From Hyphomicrobiales bacterium (GTDB lineage: Bacteria > Pseudomonadota > Alphaproteobacteria > Rhizobiales > Devosiaceae), in assembly GCA_004144345.1 (NCBI GenBank), contig SEEL01000024.1, positions 1 to 50,055 of the forward strand: a stretch of DNA of 50,055 nucleotides. Direction: 5' to 3'. Every line of letters starts with the position of its first letter. The first letter of the stretch is position 1. A program made the position numbers and the translations under genes. Below are positions 25,701-34,511 of the stretch, in pieces. The notes beneath the pieces are model-generated. The model was not told where the DNA came from. It searched no databases and saw only the letters and a program-made list of their open reading frames with translations.

Positions 25701-26654
25701 TTACTCCGACGCGGCCTGCGCCACCGGCGCCTCGGCCAGATCGTCGTCATTGGCGACTGATGGCAGCGGCAGCTTCGGCGGTGCCTCGGCCAGCCCTGCC
25801 GGCGACGCGGCGCCGGTCAGCATGGCGATCAGCGAGCCGATGGTGGAGCGCAGATTGTGGCGATGGACGACCATGTCCACCATGCCGTGCTCATAGAGAT
25901 ATTCCGAGCGCTGGAAGCCCTTGGGCAGCTTCTCGCGGATCGTCTGCTCGATGACGCGCGGACCGGCAAAGCAGATCAGCGCGCCCGGCTCGGCGATGTG
26001 GACGTCGCCCAGCATCGCATAGGACGCCGTCACGCCGCCCGTGGTCGGGTTGGTAAACACCACGATGAAGGGCAGGCCCGCGTCGCGGAGGCGCAGCACG
26101 GCAACCGTGGTGCGCGGCATCTGCATCAGCGACAGCGTGCCTTCCTGCATGCGCGCGCCGCCCGAAGAGGCGAACAGCACCAGCGGGGTCTTGGTGTCGG
26201 CGGCCTTTTCGAGGCCGGCGATGATCGCCGAGCCCGCGGCCATGCCGAGCGAGCCGCCCATGAAATCGAAATCCTGCACGGCAACCGTCACCGGCTGGTC
26301 GTAGAGCTTGCCCTGCGCCACCAGCACAGCGTCTTCCATGCCGGTCTTGGTGCGCTGCTCCTTGAGGCGGTCGCTATAGCGCTTCTGGTCGCGGAATTTC
26401 AGCGGGTCCTGCGCCACCGGCGGCAGCGGCACGAGGTCGTACTTGCCGCCATCGAGGAACGCCGCCATGCGGTCGCTGGCCTTGATCTTCATGTGGTGGC
26501 CAGAACCCGGCACCACCCACTGGTTGGCTTCGAGATCGCGGTAAAACACCATCTCGCCCGACTCGGGGTCTTTCACCCACAGATTTTCAGGCGTCTCCCG
26601 TTTGTTGAGAAACGACCGGATTTTCGGGGGGAGAACGTTGTCGATCCAGCTCAT
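25701..26654 (-). CDS. accD: Acetyl-CoA carboxylase carboxyltransferase, beta subunit
   Basis: Transfers the carboxyl from biotin-BCCP to acetyl-CoA with AccA, the first committed step of fatty acid synthesis. The 317 residues include [58 protein letters not shown] and [16 protein letters not shown]. In the N-terminal zinc-ribbon position the Cys4 motif of E. coli (KC..C and VCPKC) is replaced by [10 protein letters not shown] and VVPGSGHH, so all four zinc Cys are gone; the rhizobial family already shows most of this loss. It follows trpA with 78 bp between. The C-terminal tail after LAEAPPKLP is low in complexity. Confidence 0.96.
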   Translation of the reverse strand: MSWIDNVLPPKIRSFLNKRETPENLWVKDPESGEMVFYRDLEANQWVVPGSGHHMKIKASDRMAAFLDGGKYDLVPLPPVAQDPLKFRDQKRYSDRLKEQRTKTGMEDAVLVAQGKLYDQPVTVAVQDFDFMGGSLGMAAGSAIIAGLEKAADTKTPLVLFASSGGARMQEGTLSLMQMPRTTVAVLRLRDAGLPFIVVFTNPTTGGVTASYAMLGDVHIAEPGALICFAGPRVIEQTIREKLPKGFQRSEYLYEHGMVDMVVHRHNLRSTIGSLIAMLTGAASPAGLAEAPPKLPLPSVANDDDLAEAPVAQAASE

Positions 26655-26732
26655 GGCGATCCTTCAGGGGCGATTGAGGCCCGTCTAAGATGCGATTGTG
26701 GCAATATAGGCGTCGGCGCCGCGCCGCGCAAA

Positions 26733-27557
26733 TCAGCTGCGGGCTCTGCGCACACCCGATGCAAGGCCCGAAACCAGCGTGGTGACGGCGGCAACCGTGC
26801 CCGGCGTCGCCTTGCCATCAACGAGCGAGCCCAGCACCGCGTTGCAGATGGCCGTGCCGACGACCACGCCATCGGCGTCGCGGCCAATCAGCGCCGCATC
26901 GTCCGCCGTCTTGATGCCGAAACCGACGGCCACGGGCAGATCGGTGTGCGTCTTGATGCGCTTGACCGCTTCGCCCACCGCCGCATGCGATTTGATCGCC
27001 GCGCCGGTGATGCCGGTCATCGAAACATAGTAAACGAAACCCGACGTGTTCTTGAGCACTACCGGCAGTCGCTTGTCGTCCGTCGTCGGCGTCGCGAGGC
27101 GGATGAAATTGAGCCCGGCCTTCAGCGCCGGGATGCAGAATTCCTCATCTTCCTCAGGCGGCAGATCGACGACGATCAGCCCGTCCACGCCGGCCGCCAG
27201 CGCGTCCTTGATGAAGGCGTCGACGCCGTGGATGTAGATGGGGTTGTAATAGCCCATCAGCAGCAGCGGCGTGTCCTGGTCGGTCTTCCTGAACTCGGCG
27301 ACCATGGCCAGCGTCTTGTTCAGCGTCTGGCCCGCTGCGAGCGCGCGCTGCCCGGCCGTCTGCACACCGGGGCCATCGGCCATCGGGTCCGAGAACGGCA
27401 TTCCAAGCTCGATGAAATCAGCACCTGCCCCGGGCAGTGCCTTGAGGATTGCCGCGCCAGTCTCATAGTCGGGATCGCCCGCCATCGTGAAGATGCCGAG
27501 GGCCGGACGGTTCTGCTGCGCGCAAGCCGCGAAGCGGTCGGTAAAACGGGTACTCAT
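26733..27557 (-). CDS. trpA: Tryptophan synthase alpha chain
   Basis: Cleaves indole-3-glycerol phosphate to indole and glyceraldehyde 3-phosphate. The 274-residue TIM barrel has [19 protein letters not shown] (catalytic Glu and substrate loop), [21 protein letters not shown] (catalytic Asp) and [16 protein letters not shown] 27557 forms an ATGA overlap with the trpB stop. The frame is open upstream into trpB but not coding there. Alpha and beta are made together and form the channelling alpha2beta2 complex. Confidence 0.97.
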   Translation of the reverse strand: MSTRFTDRFAACAQQNRPALGIFTMAGDPDYETGAAILKALPGAGADFIELGMPFSDPMADGPGVQTAGQRALAAGQTLNKTLAMVAEFRKTDQDTPLLLMGYYNPIYIHGVDAFIKDALAAGVDGLIVVDLPPEEDEEFCIPALKAGLNFIRLATPTTDDKRLPVVLKNTSGFVYYVSMTGITGAAIKSHAAVGEAVKRIKTHTDLPVAVGFGIKTADDAALIGRDADGVVVGTAICNAVLGSLVDGKATPGTVAAVTTLVSGLASGVRRARS

Positions 27558-28774
27558 TGATTCATCCCGAGATAGCGGCCAACCGATTCCACGTCCTTGT
27601 CGCCGCGGCCCGAGAGGCAAAGCACGATCGTCTCATCCGCCTTCATGGTCGGCGCGAGCTTGAGCACCTGCGCGAGACCATGCGCCGATTCCAGCGCCGG
27701 AATGATGCCCTCAATGCGGGTCAGCAACTGGAACGCCTCCAGCGCTTCCTTGTCGGTGATCGGCACATAATTGACGCGCTTGGTGTCGTGCAGGAACGAA
27801 TGCTCCGGTCCGACGCCCGGATAGTCGAGGCCGGCCGAAATGGAATGGCCTTCCAGGATCTGGCCGTCGGCATCCTGCAGCAGATAGGTTCGGTTGCCAT
27901 GCAGCACGCCGGGGCGGCCACCCGTCATCGAGGCGGCATGGCCGTTCTCGACATCGATGCCGTGCCCACCGGCCTCCGCGCCATAAATCTTGACGCTCGG
28001 CTCATCGAGGAAATCGTAGAAGGTGCCGATGGCATTGGAGCCGCCGCCGACGCAGGCCACCAGCGCATCGGGCAGCTTGCCTTCGGCCTCCAGCATCTGC
28101 GTGCGGATTTCCTCGCCGATGATCTTCTGGAAGTCGCGCACCATCATCGGATAGGGATGCGGGCCTGCCGCGGTGCCGATCAAATAATAGGTCGTGTCGA
28201 CATTGGTCACCCAGTCGCGCAGCGCCTCGTTCATGGCGTCCTTGAGCGTGCCGGCGCCGGCCGTCACCGGCCGCACTTCGGCGCCCAGCATGCGCATGCG
28301 CAGCACGTTCGGCCATTGCCGCTCGACGTCGGTGGCGCCCATGAACACCACGCAGGGCAAATTGAATTTCGCACACACCGTCGCCGTCGCCACGCCATGC
28401 TGGCCGGCGCCGGTTTCGGCGATGATGCGGGTCTTGCCCATGCGCTTGGCGAGCAGTATCTGGCCCAGCGTATTGTTGATCTTGTGCGAGCCGGTGTGGT
28501 TCAGCTCTTCGCGCTTCAAGTAGACCTTGGCGCCGCCCAGATGCTCGGTCAGCCGCTGCGCGAAATACAGCGGCGACGGGCGGCCCGCATAATGCGTCCG
28601 CAAATCCGCCATCTCGGCGATGAAGGCGGGATCGTTCTTGGCGGCGGTGTATTCCGCCTCGAGGTCGCGGATCAGCGGCATCAGCGTTTCGGCGACATAG
28701 CGCCCGCCGAAAATACCGAAACGGCCATCCTCATCGGGACCGTTACGCAGTGAATTGGCCCCGCTCGATGGCAC
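27554..28774 (-). CDS. trpB: Tryptophan synthase beta chain
   Basis: A PLP enzyme that joins indole and serine to tryptophan. Diagnostic stretches are [30 protein letters not shown] (PLP Lys), [15 protein letters not shown], the phosphate cradle [29 protein letters not shown], and LSGRGDKD at the end. GTG 28774 is chosen: AAGGGA ends 9 nt upstream, overlapping the trpF stop, and the resulting N-terminus resembles rhizobial TrpB. GTG 28783 would abut that Shine-Dalgarno sequence with no spacer. The gene is 406 residues and is translationally tied to trpF (13-bp gap) and trpA (ATGA). Confidence 0.96.
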   Translation of the reverse strand: MPSSGANSLRNGPDEDGRFGIFGGRYVAETLMPLIRDLEAEYTAAKNDPAFIAEMADLRTHYAGRPSPLYFAQRLTEHLGGAKVYLKREELNHTGSHKINNTLGQILLAKRMGKTRIIAETGAGQHGVATATVCAKFNLPCVVFMGATDVERQWPNVLRMRMLGAEVRPVTAGAGTLKDAMNEALRDWVTNVDTTYYLIGTAAGPHPYPMMVRDFQKIIGEEIRTQMLEAEGKLPDALVACVGGGSNAIGTFYDFLDEPSVKIYGAEAGGHGIDVENGHAASMTGGRPGVLHGNRTYLLQDADGQILEGHSISAGLDYPGVGPEHSFLHDTKRVNYVPITDKEALEAFQLLTRIEGIIPALESAHGLAQVLKLAPTMKADETIVLCLSGRGDKDVESVGRYLGMNQ

Positions 28775-28787
28775 GACACGCACTCCC

Positions 28788-29438
28788 TTAAGCGTGGGCA
28801 GCGCGCGCCTTCTCGATGAAAGCGCGGATCAGCCCCGCATCCTTGACGCCCGGCGCCGTTTCGACGCCCGACGACACATCGACCCCCATCGGCCGCGTCG
28901 CCTTGATGGCAGCGGCGACCGTATCGGGCGTCAGGCCTCCCGAAAGCATGAAGCCCTGCGACGGGTCAAGCGCCTTGAGCAGCGCCCAGTCAAAGGTCTG
29001 CCCCAGTCCGCCGGGCCGGTCGGCGCCCTTGGGCGGCTTGGTGTCGAGCAGGATGCGGTCGGCGCATTCGGCATAGTCGGCAATATGCGCCACGTCTTCG
29101 GGTCCGCCGATCGAGCAGACCTTCATGATGGCGATGCCGGCCTCGTCGCGGATCGCCTCGACGCGATGCGGCGTTTCGGGGCCATGCAACTGGATCCAGT
29201 CGGGCCCAAGCGCGGCCACCTGCGCCACCAGCGTATTGTCGGGGTTCACCAGCACCACGCAGGTTTCGACACGGCCGCGCGCCAGCGAGATCAATTCGCC
29301 GATCGGATCGAGTTCGAGATGGCGGGGGGAGCGGGCAAAATGCATGAAGCCCACCATGTCCGCGCCGGCGTCAATCGCCGCGTCCAGAATGGCTTCATTC
29401 TTGACGCCGCAAATCTTGATGATGAGGGGATCGCTCAT
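28788..29438 (-). CDS. trpF: Phosphoribosylanthranilate isomerase
   Basis: Converts N-(5-phosphoribosyl)-anthranilate to CdRP in tryptophan synthesis. The 216-residue TIM barrel has IKICGVKNE (catalytic Cys10), [44 protein letters not shown] (catalytic Asp), [12 protein letters not shown] and [19 protein letters not shown] 29438 lies 3 nt after the lapA stop. trpF, trpB and trpA are in one operon with lapA, ihfB and sppA upstream. No attenuator or Trp-rich leader is seen before them. Confidence 0.97.
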   Translation of the reverse strand: MSDPLIIKICGVKNEAILDAAIDAGADMVGFMHFARSPRHLELDPIGELISLARGRVETCVVLVNPDNTLVAQVAALGPDWIQLHGPETPHRVEAIRDEAGIAIMKVCSIGGPEDVAHIADYAECADRILLDTKPPKGADRPGGLGQTFDWALLKALDPSQGFMLSGGLTPDTVAAAIKATRPMGVDVSSGVETAPGVKDAGLIRAFIEKARAAHA

Positions 29439-29441
29439 ACG

Positions 29442-29783
29442 CTAGGGCTTGGCCAGATCGTCGACAAGGGAAAGGTTGGGCGAGCGGCGCATGGCGTCCA
29501 CTTCGCGGTTCAGCCGCTCGGTTTCGCGGCGGTAATTGCGCTCGTCACGGCGATGCGGAGCCTGGGCGAACCAGGTGGCGACGCCGCCCAGCACCACGCC
29601 GAACAGCAGCACGGTAAACAGCACGAGGAACAGCGGCACGCCGACGCCCGGCGTGGTCAGCGCTTCTGACGGCACCAACGGGTTGAAATTGACCACCACC
29701 AGCTGGCGGTTGGCGAGCGCGAAAACAATCAGCGCGAGGCAGAGCGGCACCAGCACAACCCAACCGACAATGCGTCTCAACAT
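29442..29783 (-). CDS. LapA-family inner membrane protein (DUF1049)
   Basis: A 113-residue protein with two transmembrane segments (about 5-25, VGWVVLVPLCLALIVFALAN, and 49-70, VPLFLVLFTVLLFGVVLGGV). NRQLVVVNFNP, characteristic of LapA domain proteins, lies between them, and a charged C-terminal tail (RRDERNYRRETERLNREVD) that may be coiled coil follows. LapA/LapB proteins act in envelope lipopolysaccharide assembly in enterics; the role here is inferred. The position between ihfB and trpF is conserved in rhizobia. Confidence 0.9.
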   Translation of the reverse strand: MLRRIVGWVVLVPLCLALIVFALANRQLVVVNFNPLVPSEALTTPGVGVPLFLVLFTVLLFGVVLGGVATWFAQAPHRRDERNYRRETERLNREVDAMRRSPNLSLVDDLAKP

Positions 29784-29806
29784 ATCCCTATTCCGTCCGC
29801 GCCCAC

Positions 29807-30088
29807 TCAGCTCTTGTTGAGCCGTTCGCGGATTTCCTTGCCGGCCTTGAATTGCGGCACGTACTTTTCGCCGACATCCACCTGCTCGCCGGTGCGCGGA
29901 TTGCGCCCGACGCGCGCCGGGCGGTTCTTGACCGCAAAGGCGCCAAAGCCACGCAATTCGACCCGGTCGCCCCGCGCCATGGCGTTGCCGACCTCGTCGA
30001 GGATCGCGTTGACGATGTTCTCGATGTCGCGCTGGAACAGATGCGGGTTTTCACTCGCGAGCTTCTCGACCAGTTCAGACTTGATCAT
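29807..30088 (-). CDS. ihfB: Integration host factor, beta subunit
   Basis: A DNA-bending protein that binds with IHF-alpha. The 93 residues begin [18 protein letters not shown]. They include NPRTGEQ (the arm region, GRNPRTGE) and [18 protein letters not shown], the hallmark of the HU/IHF family. The ATG at 30088 is used; the frame is open upstream to 30148 without support. It is part of the sppA-ihfB-lapA-trp run. Confidence 0.95.
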   Translation of the reverse strand: MIKSELVEKLASENPHLFQRDIENIVNAILDEVGNAMARGDRVELRGFGAFAVKNRPARVGRNPRTGEQVDVGEKYVPQFKAGKEIRERLNKS

Positions 30089-30129
30089 CTCGTTCCCGTT
30101 TCTGCGGCAAGGATAAACCGTTTCCCTAG

Positions 30130-31074
30130 TCAGGGGGCAAGTTGCCAAAGGGAAACAAGCCCGTCAAGCACGACCGGACCTTCGGCCGGCAGGCCCAGTG
30201 CCGCACGTGCCTGCCCGCCCAGCCAGCGGCCGGCGTCCATCCAGCCCGGCCGGGCGGTCGGATACCAGGTGGCGACCGGCAAATCGGCCTTGATCGATTT
30301 GTTGGCTTCGAGCCAGGCGATGGCCTCGGCCTCGCCGCCCACTTCGTCCACCAGCTTGCTCTGAATGCCCTGATTGCCCGTGACGATCCGGCCATCGGCC
30401 AGCGGCAGCACCTCGGCGCGGCTCAGGCCGCGGCGCTCGGCCACCACATCGACGAACCAGGAAAAACTGTCATCCACCAGCGCCTGCAGCGAGGCGCGGA
30501 CTTCGGGGCTCATCGGCTCGTCGATATCGGGCTCGGCCTTGAGCGGGCCGGACGCCACCTTGTCGAAATCGACCCCCACCGTCTGCAGCAGCTTGCTGGC
30601 GTCAGTGGTCTGGAACAGCACGCCGATCGAGCCGACAATCGACAGGCGCCGCACGAAAATGCGGTCCGTGGCGATGGCGGCCATATAGGCGGCCGAGGCG
30701 CCCAGTTCCTTCACATAGGCAACGACGGGCTTCTTTTCGCGCAGCTTGCCGATGGCATCGTAGAGTTCCTCGCCGCCGGCGGTGGTGCCGCCGGGCGAGT
30801 TGATGGCGATCAGCACGGCCTTGACCGTGTCGTCCTCGCCGATCGCCTCGAACGCCCTGAGGCGTGCCGGGTCCGACGCGATGGTGCCGTCGATCACGAT
30901 GCGCGCAATGGAATCGCCCACCGACAGCCCATTCTCCGTCGCAAAGCGGGCGCTACCGGCAAGGATCGCGATCACCAGCGCGATGAACGCGATAATGCGC
31001 CAGCGAAAGCGCGACCGCCGCAACTGGCTGGCCGCCGGGATGGCGTGGGCGGGATCGATGATCGGATCGGACAT
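30130..31074 (-). CDS. sppA: Signal peptide peptidase SppA
   Basis: A membrane-bound serine protease that degrades cleaved signal peptides. The 314 residues have a TM segment at about 25-41 ([16 protein letters not shown]), the [14 protein letters not shown] block, the nucleophile Ser127 in [11 protein letters not shown], and the general-base Lys179 in GPLKAEPD. This is the short (single-domain, homotetrameric-type) form rather than the double-length E. coli protein. It is 41 bp before ihfB on the same strand. The wHTH-ATPase regulator lies just upstream (66 bp gap). Confidence 0.94.
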   Translation of the reverse strand: MSDPIIDPAHAIPAASQLRRSRFRWRIIAFIALVIAILAGSARFATENGLSVGDSIARIVIDGTIASDPARLRAFEAIGEDDTVKAVLIAINSPGGTTAGGEELYDAIGKLREKKPVVAYVKELGASAAYMAAIATDRIFVRRLSIVGSIGVLFQTTDASKLLQTVGVDFDKVASGPLKAEPDIDEPMSPEVRASLQALVDDSFSWFVDVVAERRGLSRAEVLPLADGRIVTGNQGIQSKLVDEVGGEAEAIAWLEANKSIKADLPVATWYPTARPGWMDAGRWLGGQARAALGLPAEGPVVLDGLVSLWQLAP

Positions 31075-31140
31075 AGGCGGCCCCTGAAGACTGTCCAGCG
31101 GCTTACCGGCGGCTCAGGCCTTTGGCAAGGCGACCAAACC

Positions 31141-33609
31141 TCACCCCTGCTCCAGCCGGGCCTCGTCGAGACCGGCCAGGTGATCGGCGTCGATGACGCT
31201 GAGACGCTCGCCCTGGGCCAGCAAGCGAGCGAACGCCGCCTCGCCCAGCTTCGCCGCCAGCAGCTCGCCCAGCCGGTCGCGTTGCCGCTGCTCGGTGGGC
31301 TGCCGGCCATCCGGCCAGGCGCGGATACGGGCGTCGATGATGCCGAGTACCAGCGCGGCATTGGCCTCATCGCCCTGCCAATACTGCCATTCGGCGGCGT
31401 TCTGCAGCACGCACAGATGCCAATAGCTGCCGTCGCGCGGAATGATGGCCGCCGATTGCCGATAGGCGTCGCCGGCGCCCTCGATGTCGCCCAGCGAAAA
31501 CCGGTAGACCGCCATATTGCCGAGCTGGTTGGCGCGATGCAGGCGCGGCGCGCGACGGTTGAGGTCGGGCAAGATCTCCTCGATTAGGTCCAGCGCCAGA
31601 CGCGTATCGCCCGTTTTGTGCAGGATCTCGGTGAAATTCATCACCGAGCGGAAGCGGCCATTGGGGTTGCCGGTTTCGAGATGCAGCGCGAACCCGGCCT
31701 GGCAGCGCGCCAGCCCGGCGCTGCGGTCGCCGGTCAGCCACATATGGATGCCGAGGATCGCCAGCGCCCATGCCTTGGTCTTTGAGGTCGGCATGGCAGG
31801 CAGCAGCGCATCGACCTCGGCGATCAGCTGCGTCGCCTCTTCGATGGAGCGGAAGAAGACGGTGATGCAGGCGAGCAGCACCATGGCCTGGCGGTAGCGC
31901 ACGCCGTCATCATGGTCCCGCAGCCAGCCGACGGCGCCGGTCAACCCTTCCCACGCCCGGATATCGCTGGCATTGAACCGCCCGATTTCGCCGAGCGCAA
32001 GGCCGAGCCGCGCCCGCGCCTGTTCCGATGCCACGGCAGCGTGGCCCATTGCCTCCTCGATGGTGGCGATGCCCTCGGCCCCGAGCTGCTCCTCGATGAA
32101 ATAGCGGGCCGTTTCCGCCGCCAGTTCGACGAACGCGCCCTTGTGCGGGCGCGAGCGGGTCCAGGCCAGCGCGGCGCGCAGATTGTCGCCGTCGGGCCGG
32201 TAGAGGGCGTGCCAGCTCTCGTCGGGGGTGGTCTCCCAGAGTTCGACGCTGCCGGCAAAGAGTTGCGTGAGGAAGGCGGCGTGCCGGTCGCGCGCCGCAT
32301 CGGCCTCGCCGGCCGCGGCAAGCTGTTCGAGCGCGAAGCGGCGCGTGCTGTCGAGCAGCCGGTAGCGCGACCGGCTCATCGCGTCGCGCATCACCAGCGA
32401 ACGGCGCACCAGTTCGGCGACGTGCTGGTCGGCTCCCTCGCCAGCCACGGCGACGACGCCATCGAGTGAGAAGGAGCCGTTGAACACGCCGGCGGCCCGC
32501 AACGTCCGCTGCTGCTCCGGCGGCAGCAGATCATAGCTCCAGCGCAGCGACGCCAACAGCGAACGGTGGCGCGGCAGAGTGGTGTTCCAGTCGGCGCTGA
32601 GACCGGCCAGTTGCGACTCGATCTGCCGGTCGACGGCCTCGAGGCCGATGGTCGCGGCGCGGGCGGCGGCCATCTTGAGCGCCAGCGCCACGCCATCCAG
32701 CCGGCGGCAGAGCCGTTCGACGATGGGATAGTCCTCGGGCAGGACCGCCTCCCCCGACATCTCGACGCAATAGCTGAGGAATTGCGCGGAGGTGGCCAGC
32801 GCTGCGCCGTCGCCGCCGCCGAGCGCAAAGGGCAGCAGCTTGAAGATCCGCTCGCCCGGCAAGGCGAGGGGCACCTGGCTCGTGGTCAGCACCCGCAGGC
32901 CCGGCACGTCTTCGAGCAAGCGGCCGATGACGCGTCCGGCATCGGCCGCGACATGCTCGCAATTGTCGAACAGCAGCAGCGTTTCGGCCTGCCGCAGATG
33001 ATCGGCGAGCAATTGCGCCGCGTCGGCGCCCTGCCGGAACGGCACGCGCAACGTCTGGGTGAGCACGCTTTCAATGAAGGCGCCGCTGTCGAGCGAGGCG
33101 AGATCGATCAGCCACACGCCTCCGGGCAGGCGCCGGGCGCTCGCCACGGCGACGGCCAGCGTCGTCTTGCCGACCCCGCCAGGGCCGACAAGGCTCACCA
33201 GCCGGTACTGGTCGAGCAGGCCGGAAAGCGCTGCCGCCTCCTCGTCGCGAGCGATGCATTCGCCGTAATAGCGCTCGATATTGCCCGGCCCGGCCGGCGC
33301 CACAGGCGCCTCCGCCCCGCCCGGCGCGGGTCCGGCATATTTGTAGCCGCGGCCATGGATGGTGGCGATGTAGCCGGTCCCGAGCACCTTGCGCAGCGCC
33401 GAGATGTGGACCTGCAGCGTGTTGTCCTCGACGATGAGGCCCGGCCAGGCCGCCGCAAACAGCGCGTCCTTGTCGAGCACCGTGTCGGGCGCCGCCAGCA
33501 GCGCGCGCAGCAGATCGAAGGCCCGGGCGGAGAGCTCGAGCGGCCCTGCGGGGCCGACCAACTCCCGCTCCCGCAGTTTCAGACGATAGTCGCCAAACAG
33601 CAGATCCAT
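31141..33609 (-). CDS. Winged-helix transcriptional regulator with NB-ARC/STAND ATPase
   Basis: An 822-residue one-protein regulator. The N-terminal OmpR/CadC-type winged helix (about 1-92) is recognisable from LELSARAFDLLRALLAAPDT, DNTLQVHISALRKVLG and IATIHGRGYKY. A STAND ATPase follows, with RDEEAAALSGLLDQY, Walker A VGPGGVGKTTLAVAVA, Walker B LLLFDNCEHV and an arginine-bearing LTTSQVPL segment. The C-terminal 400 residues are helical repeats, likely TPR-like ligand sensors. Such proteins switch between closed ADP and oligomeric ATP states on binding an inducer. No ligand or target is known. It lies inside the otherwise conserved rpsA-sppA neighbourhood and faces away from the DUF1127 gene, so a shared promoter region of about 110 bp could control both. 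Confidence 0.9.
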   Translation of the reverse strand: MDLLFGDYRLKLRERELVGPAGPLELSARAFDLLRALLAAPDTVLDKDALFAAAWPGLIVEDNTLQVHISALRKVLGTGYIATIHGRGYKYAGPAPGGAEAPVAPAGPGNIERYYGECIARDEEAAALSGLLDQYRLVSLVGPGGVGKTTLAVAVASARRLPGGVWLIDLASLDSGAFIESVLTQTLRVPFRQGADAAQLLADHLRQAETLLLFDNCEHVAADAGRVIGRLLEDVPGLRVLTTSQVPLALPGERIFKLLPFALGGGDGAALATSAQFLSYCVEMSGEAVLPEDYPIVERLCRRLDGVALALKMAAARAATIGLEAVDRQIESQLAGLSADWNTTLPRHRSLLASLRWSYDLLPPEQQRTLRAAGVFNGSFSLDGVVAVAGEGADQHVAELVRRSLVMRDAMSRSRYRLLDSTRRFALEQLAAAGEADAARDRHAAFLTQLFAGSVELWETTPDESWHALYRPDGDNLRAALAWTRSRPHKGAFVELAAETARYFIEEQLGAEGIATIEEAMGHAAVASEQARARLGLALGEIGRFNASDIRAWEGLTGAVGWLRDHDDGVRYRQAMVLLACITVFFRSIEEATQLIAEVDALLPAMPTSKTKAWALAILGIHMWLTGDRSAGLARCQAGFALHLETGNPNGRFRSVMNFTEILHKTGDTRLALDLIEEILPDLNRRAPRLHRANQLGNMAVYRFSLGDIEGAGDAYRQSAAIIPRDGSYWHLCVLQNAAEWQYWQGDEANAALVLGIIDARIRAWPDGRQPTEQRQRDRLGELLAAKLGEAAFARLLAQGERLSVIDADHLAGLDEARLEQG

Positions 33610-33718
33610 GCCGGTCTTATAGCCGGTCGCGCGGCATTTCAGAATTCTTCAGGATCGCGCCAAAGACCTGATCGGCCCGCGGTGGGAGGCTCCTCGCGTC
33701 AGAACGAGGAGATTTCCC

Positions 33719-33910
33719 ATGCTCTACCGCCCGCTGCCCCGCCCCGCCCTCATCCGCATCCGCGCCGCCTTCGCGGGCGTTGCCGGTGCCCTCGCCGCAC
33801 TCCGGCGCAGCAGTGCCGATACCGCCTATCTCCACGGCCTCAACGACAATGAATTGCGCGATCTGGGGATCAGCCGCTGCAACGAACGCGGGGACATCTT
33901 CTACCGCTAG
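33719..33910 (+). CDS. DUF1127 small protein
   Basis: 63 residues. The C-terminal half, LNDNELRDLGISRCNERGDI, is the DUF1127 signature of small proteins involved in RNA-related phosphate and carbon regulation in rhizobia. The basic N-terminal part is rich in Arg and Pro. Expression of related proteins is stress- or phosphate-responsive. GAACGAGGAGATTTCCC gives AGGAG 9 nt before the ATG. It is transcribed away from the wHTH-ATPase gene and shares its stop within CTAG (33907-33910) with the convergent GNAT gene. Confidence 0.85.
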   Translation: MLYRPLPRPALIRIRAAFAGVAGALAALRRSSADTAYLHGLNDNELRDLGISRCNERGDIFYR

Positions 33911-34410
33911 AGCCGCCGCACCATCAGGCGGGCTTCGGGCTCATAGGTCAGGAGCTTGGGAAACAGCTCCGGGATGTCGGCCACTTCGAATTCGTGGCGC
34001 TGCCAGAAGCCCTGGCTGCCATTGACGGCGACAAGGCTCATGGTCGGGAAGCCCTGGGCCCTGGCGTGCTTGCTCAGCGCATTGGTGATGTAGCTGGCGG
34101 CACCGACGCGGCGGGCCACCGGCAGCAGGGCCAGATCGTGGATGTAATAGGTGTCGGGCTCCGCCGGCAGCTCGCCCAACTCGGCATTCAGCGCCGGCAG
34201 CGTGCCGAGGCGCCAGGGATGGCTCAGCACATAGCCAGCCGGCCTCTCGTTCACTTCCAGCAGGTAGGAGCCATGCGGGTAGAGGCGCTGGCGCTCGGCC
34301 AGGACTTCGGGCGCTTCATAGAAATCGGGGTGCACGACGCCCGCCATCCTGGCGACTGCGTCCAGATCATACCCCGTCATGGTGCGCCAGGCGACGCCGG
34401 GAAGCTTCAT
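33907..34410 (-). CDS. GNAT-family N-acetyltransferase
   Basis: A 167-residue acetyl-CoA acyltransferase. The acetyl-CoA-binding core is visible around YYIHDLALLPVARRVGAASYI (the R-R-V-G-A-A P-loop form), and the C-terminal ending FWQRHEFEV matches the family. The substrate cannot be read. ATG 34410 follows CTTGGGGGTTACC, a good GGGGG site. It ends at a CTAG shared with the DUF1127 gene and has no close co-oriented partner apart from rpsA 100 bp upstream, which is separated by a terminator. Confidence 0.85.
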   Translation of the reverse strand: MKLPGVAWRTMTGYDLDAVARMAGVVHPDFYEAPEVLAERQRLYPHGSYLLEVNERPAGYVLSHPWRLGTLPALNAELGELPAEPDTYYIHDLALLPVARRVGAASYITNALSKHARAQGFPTMSLVAVNGSQGFWQRHEFEVADIPELFPKLLTYEPEARLMVRRL

Positions 34411-34438
34411 GGTAACCCCCAAGGGCCAAGGTCTGCCC

Positions 34439-34472
34439 AAGAAATAAGGCCCGCACGGCTAGCGCGCGGGCC
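34439..34472 (-). terminator. Terminator of rpsA
   Basis: GGCCCGC (34448-34454) and GCGGGCC (34466-34472) form a GC stem. On the minus strand it is followed by TTATTTCTT. It is 39 bp beyond the rpsA stop. Confidence 0.7.
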
Positions 34473-34511
34473 TCGATTAAGCAACAGCAAGGCTGCCGAT
34501 CGGGAAGAAGC

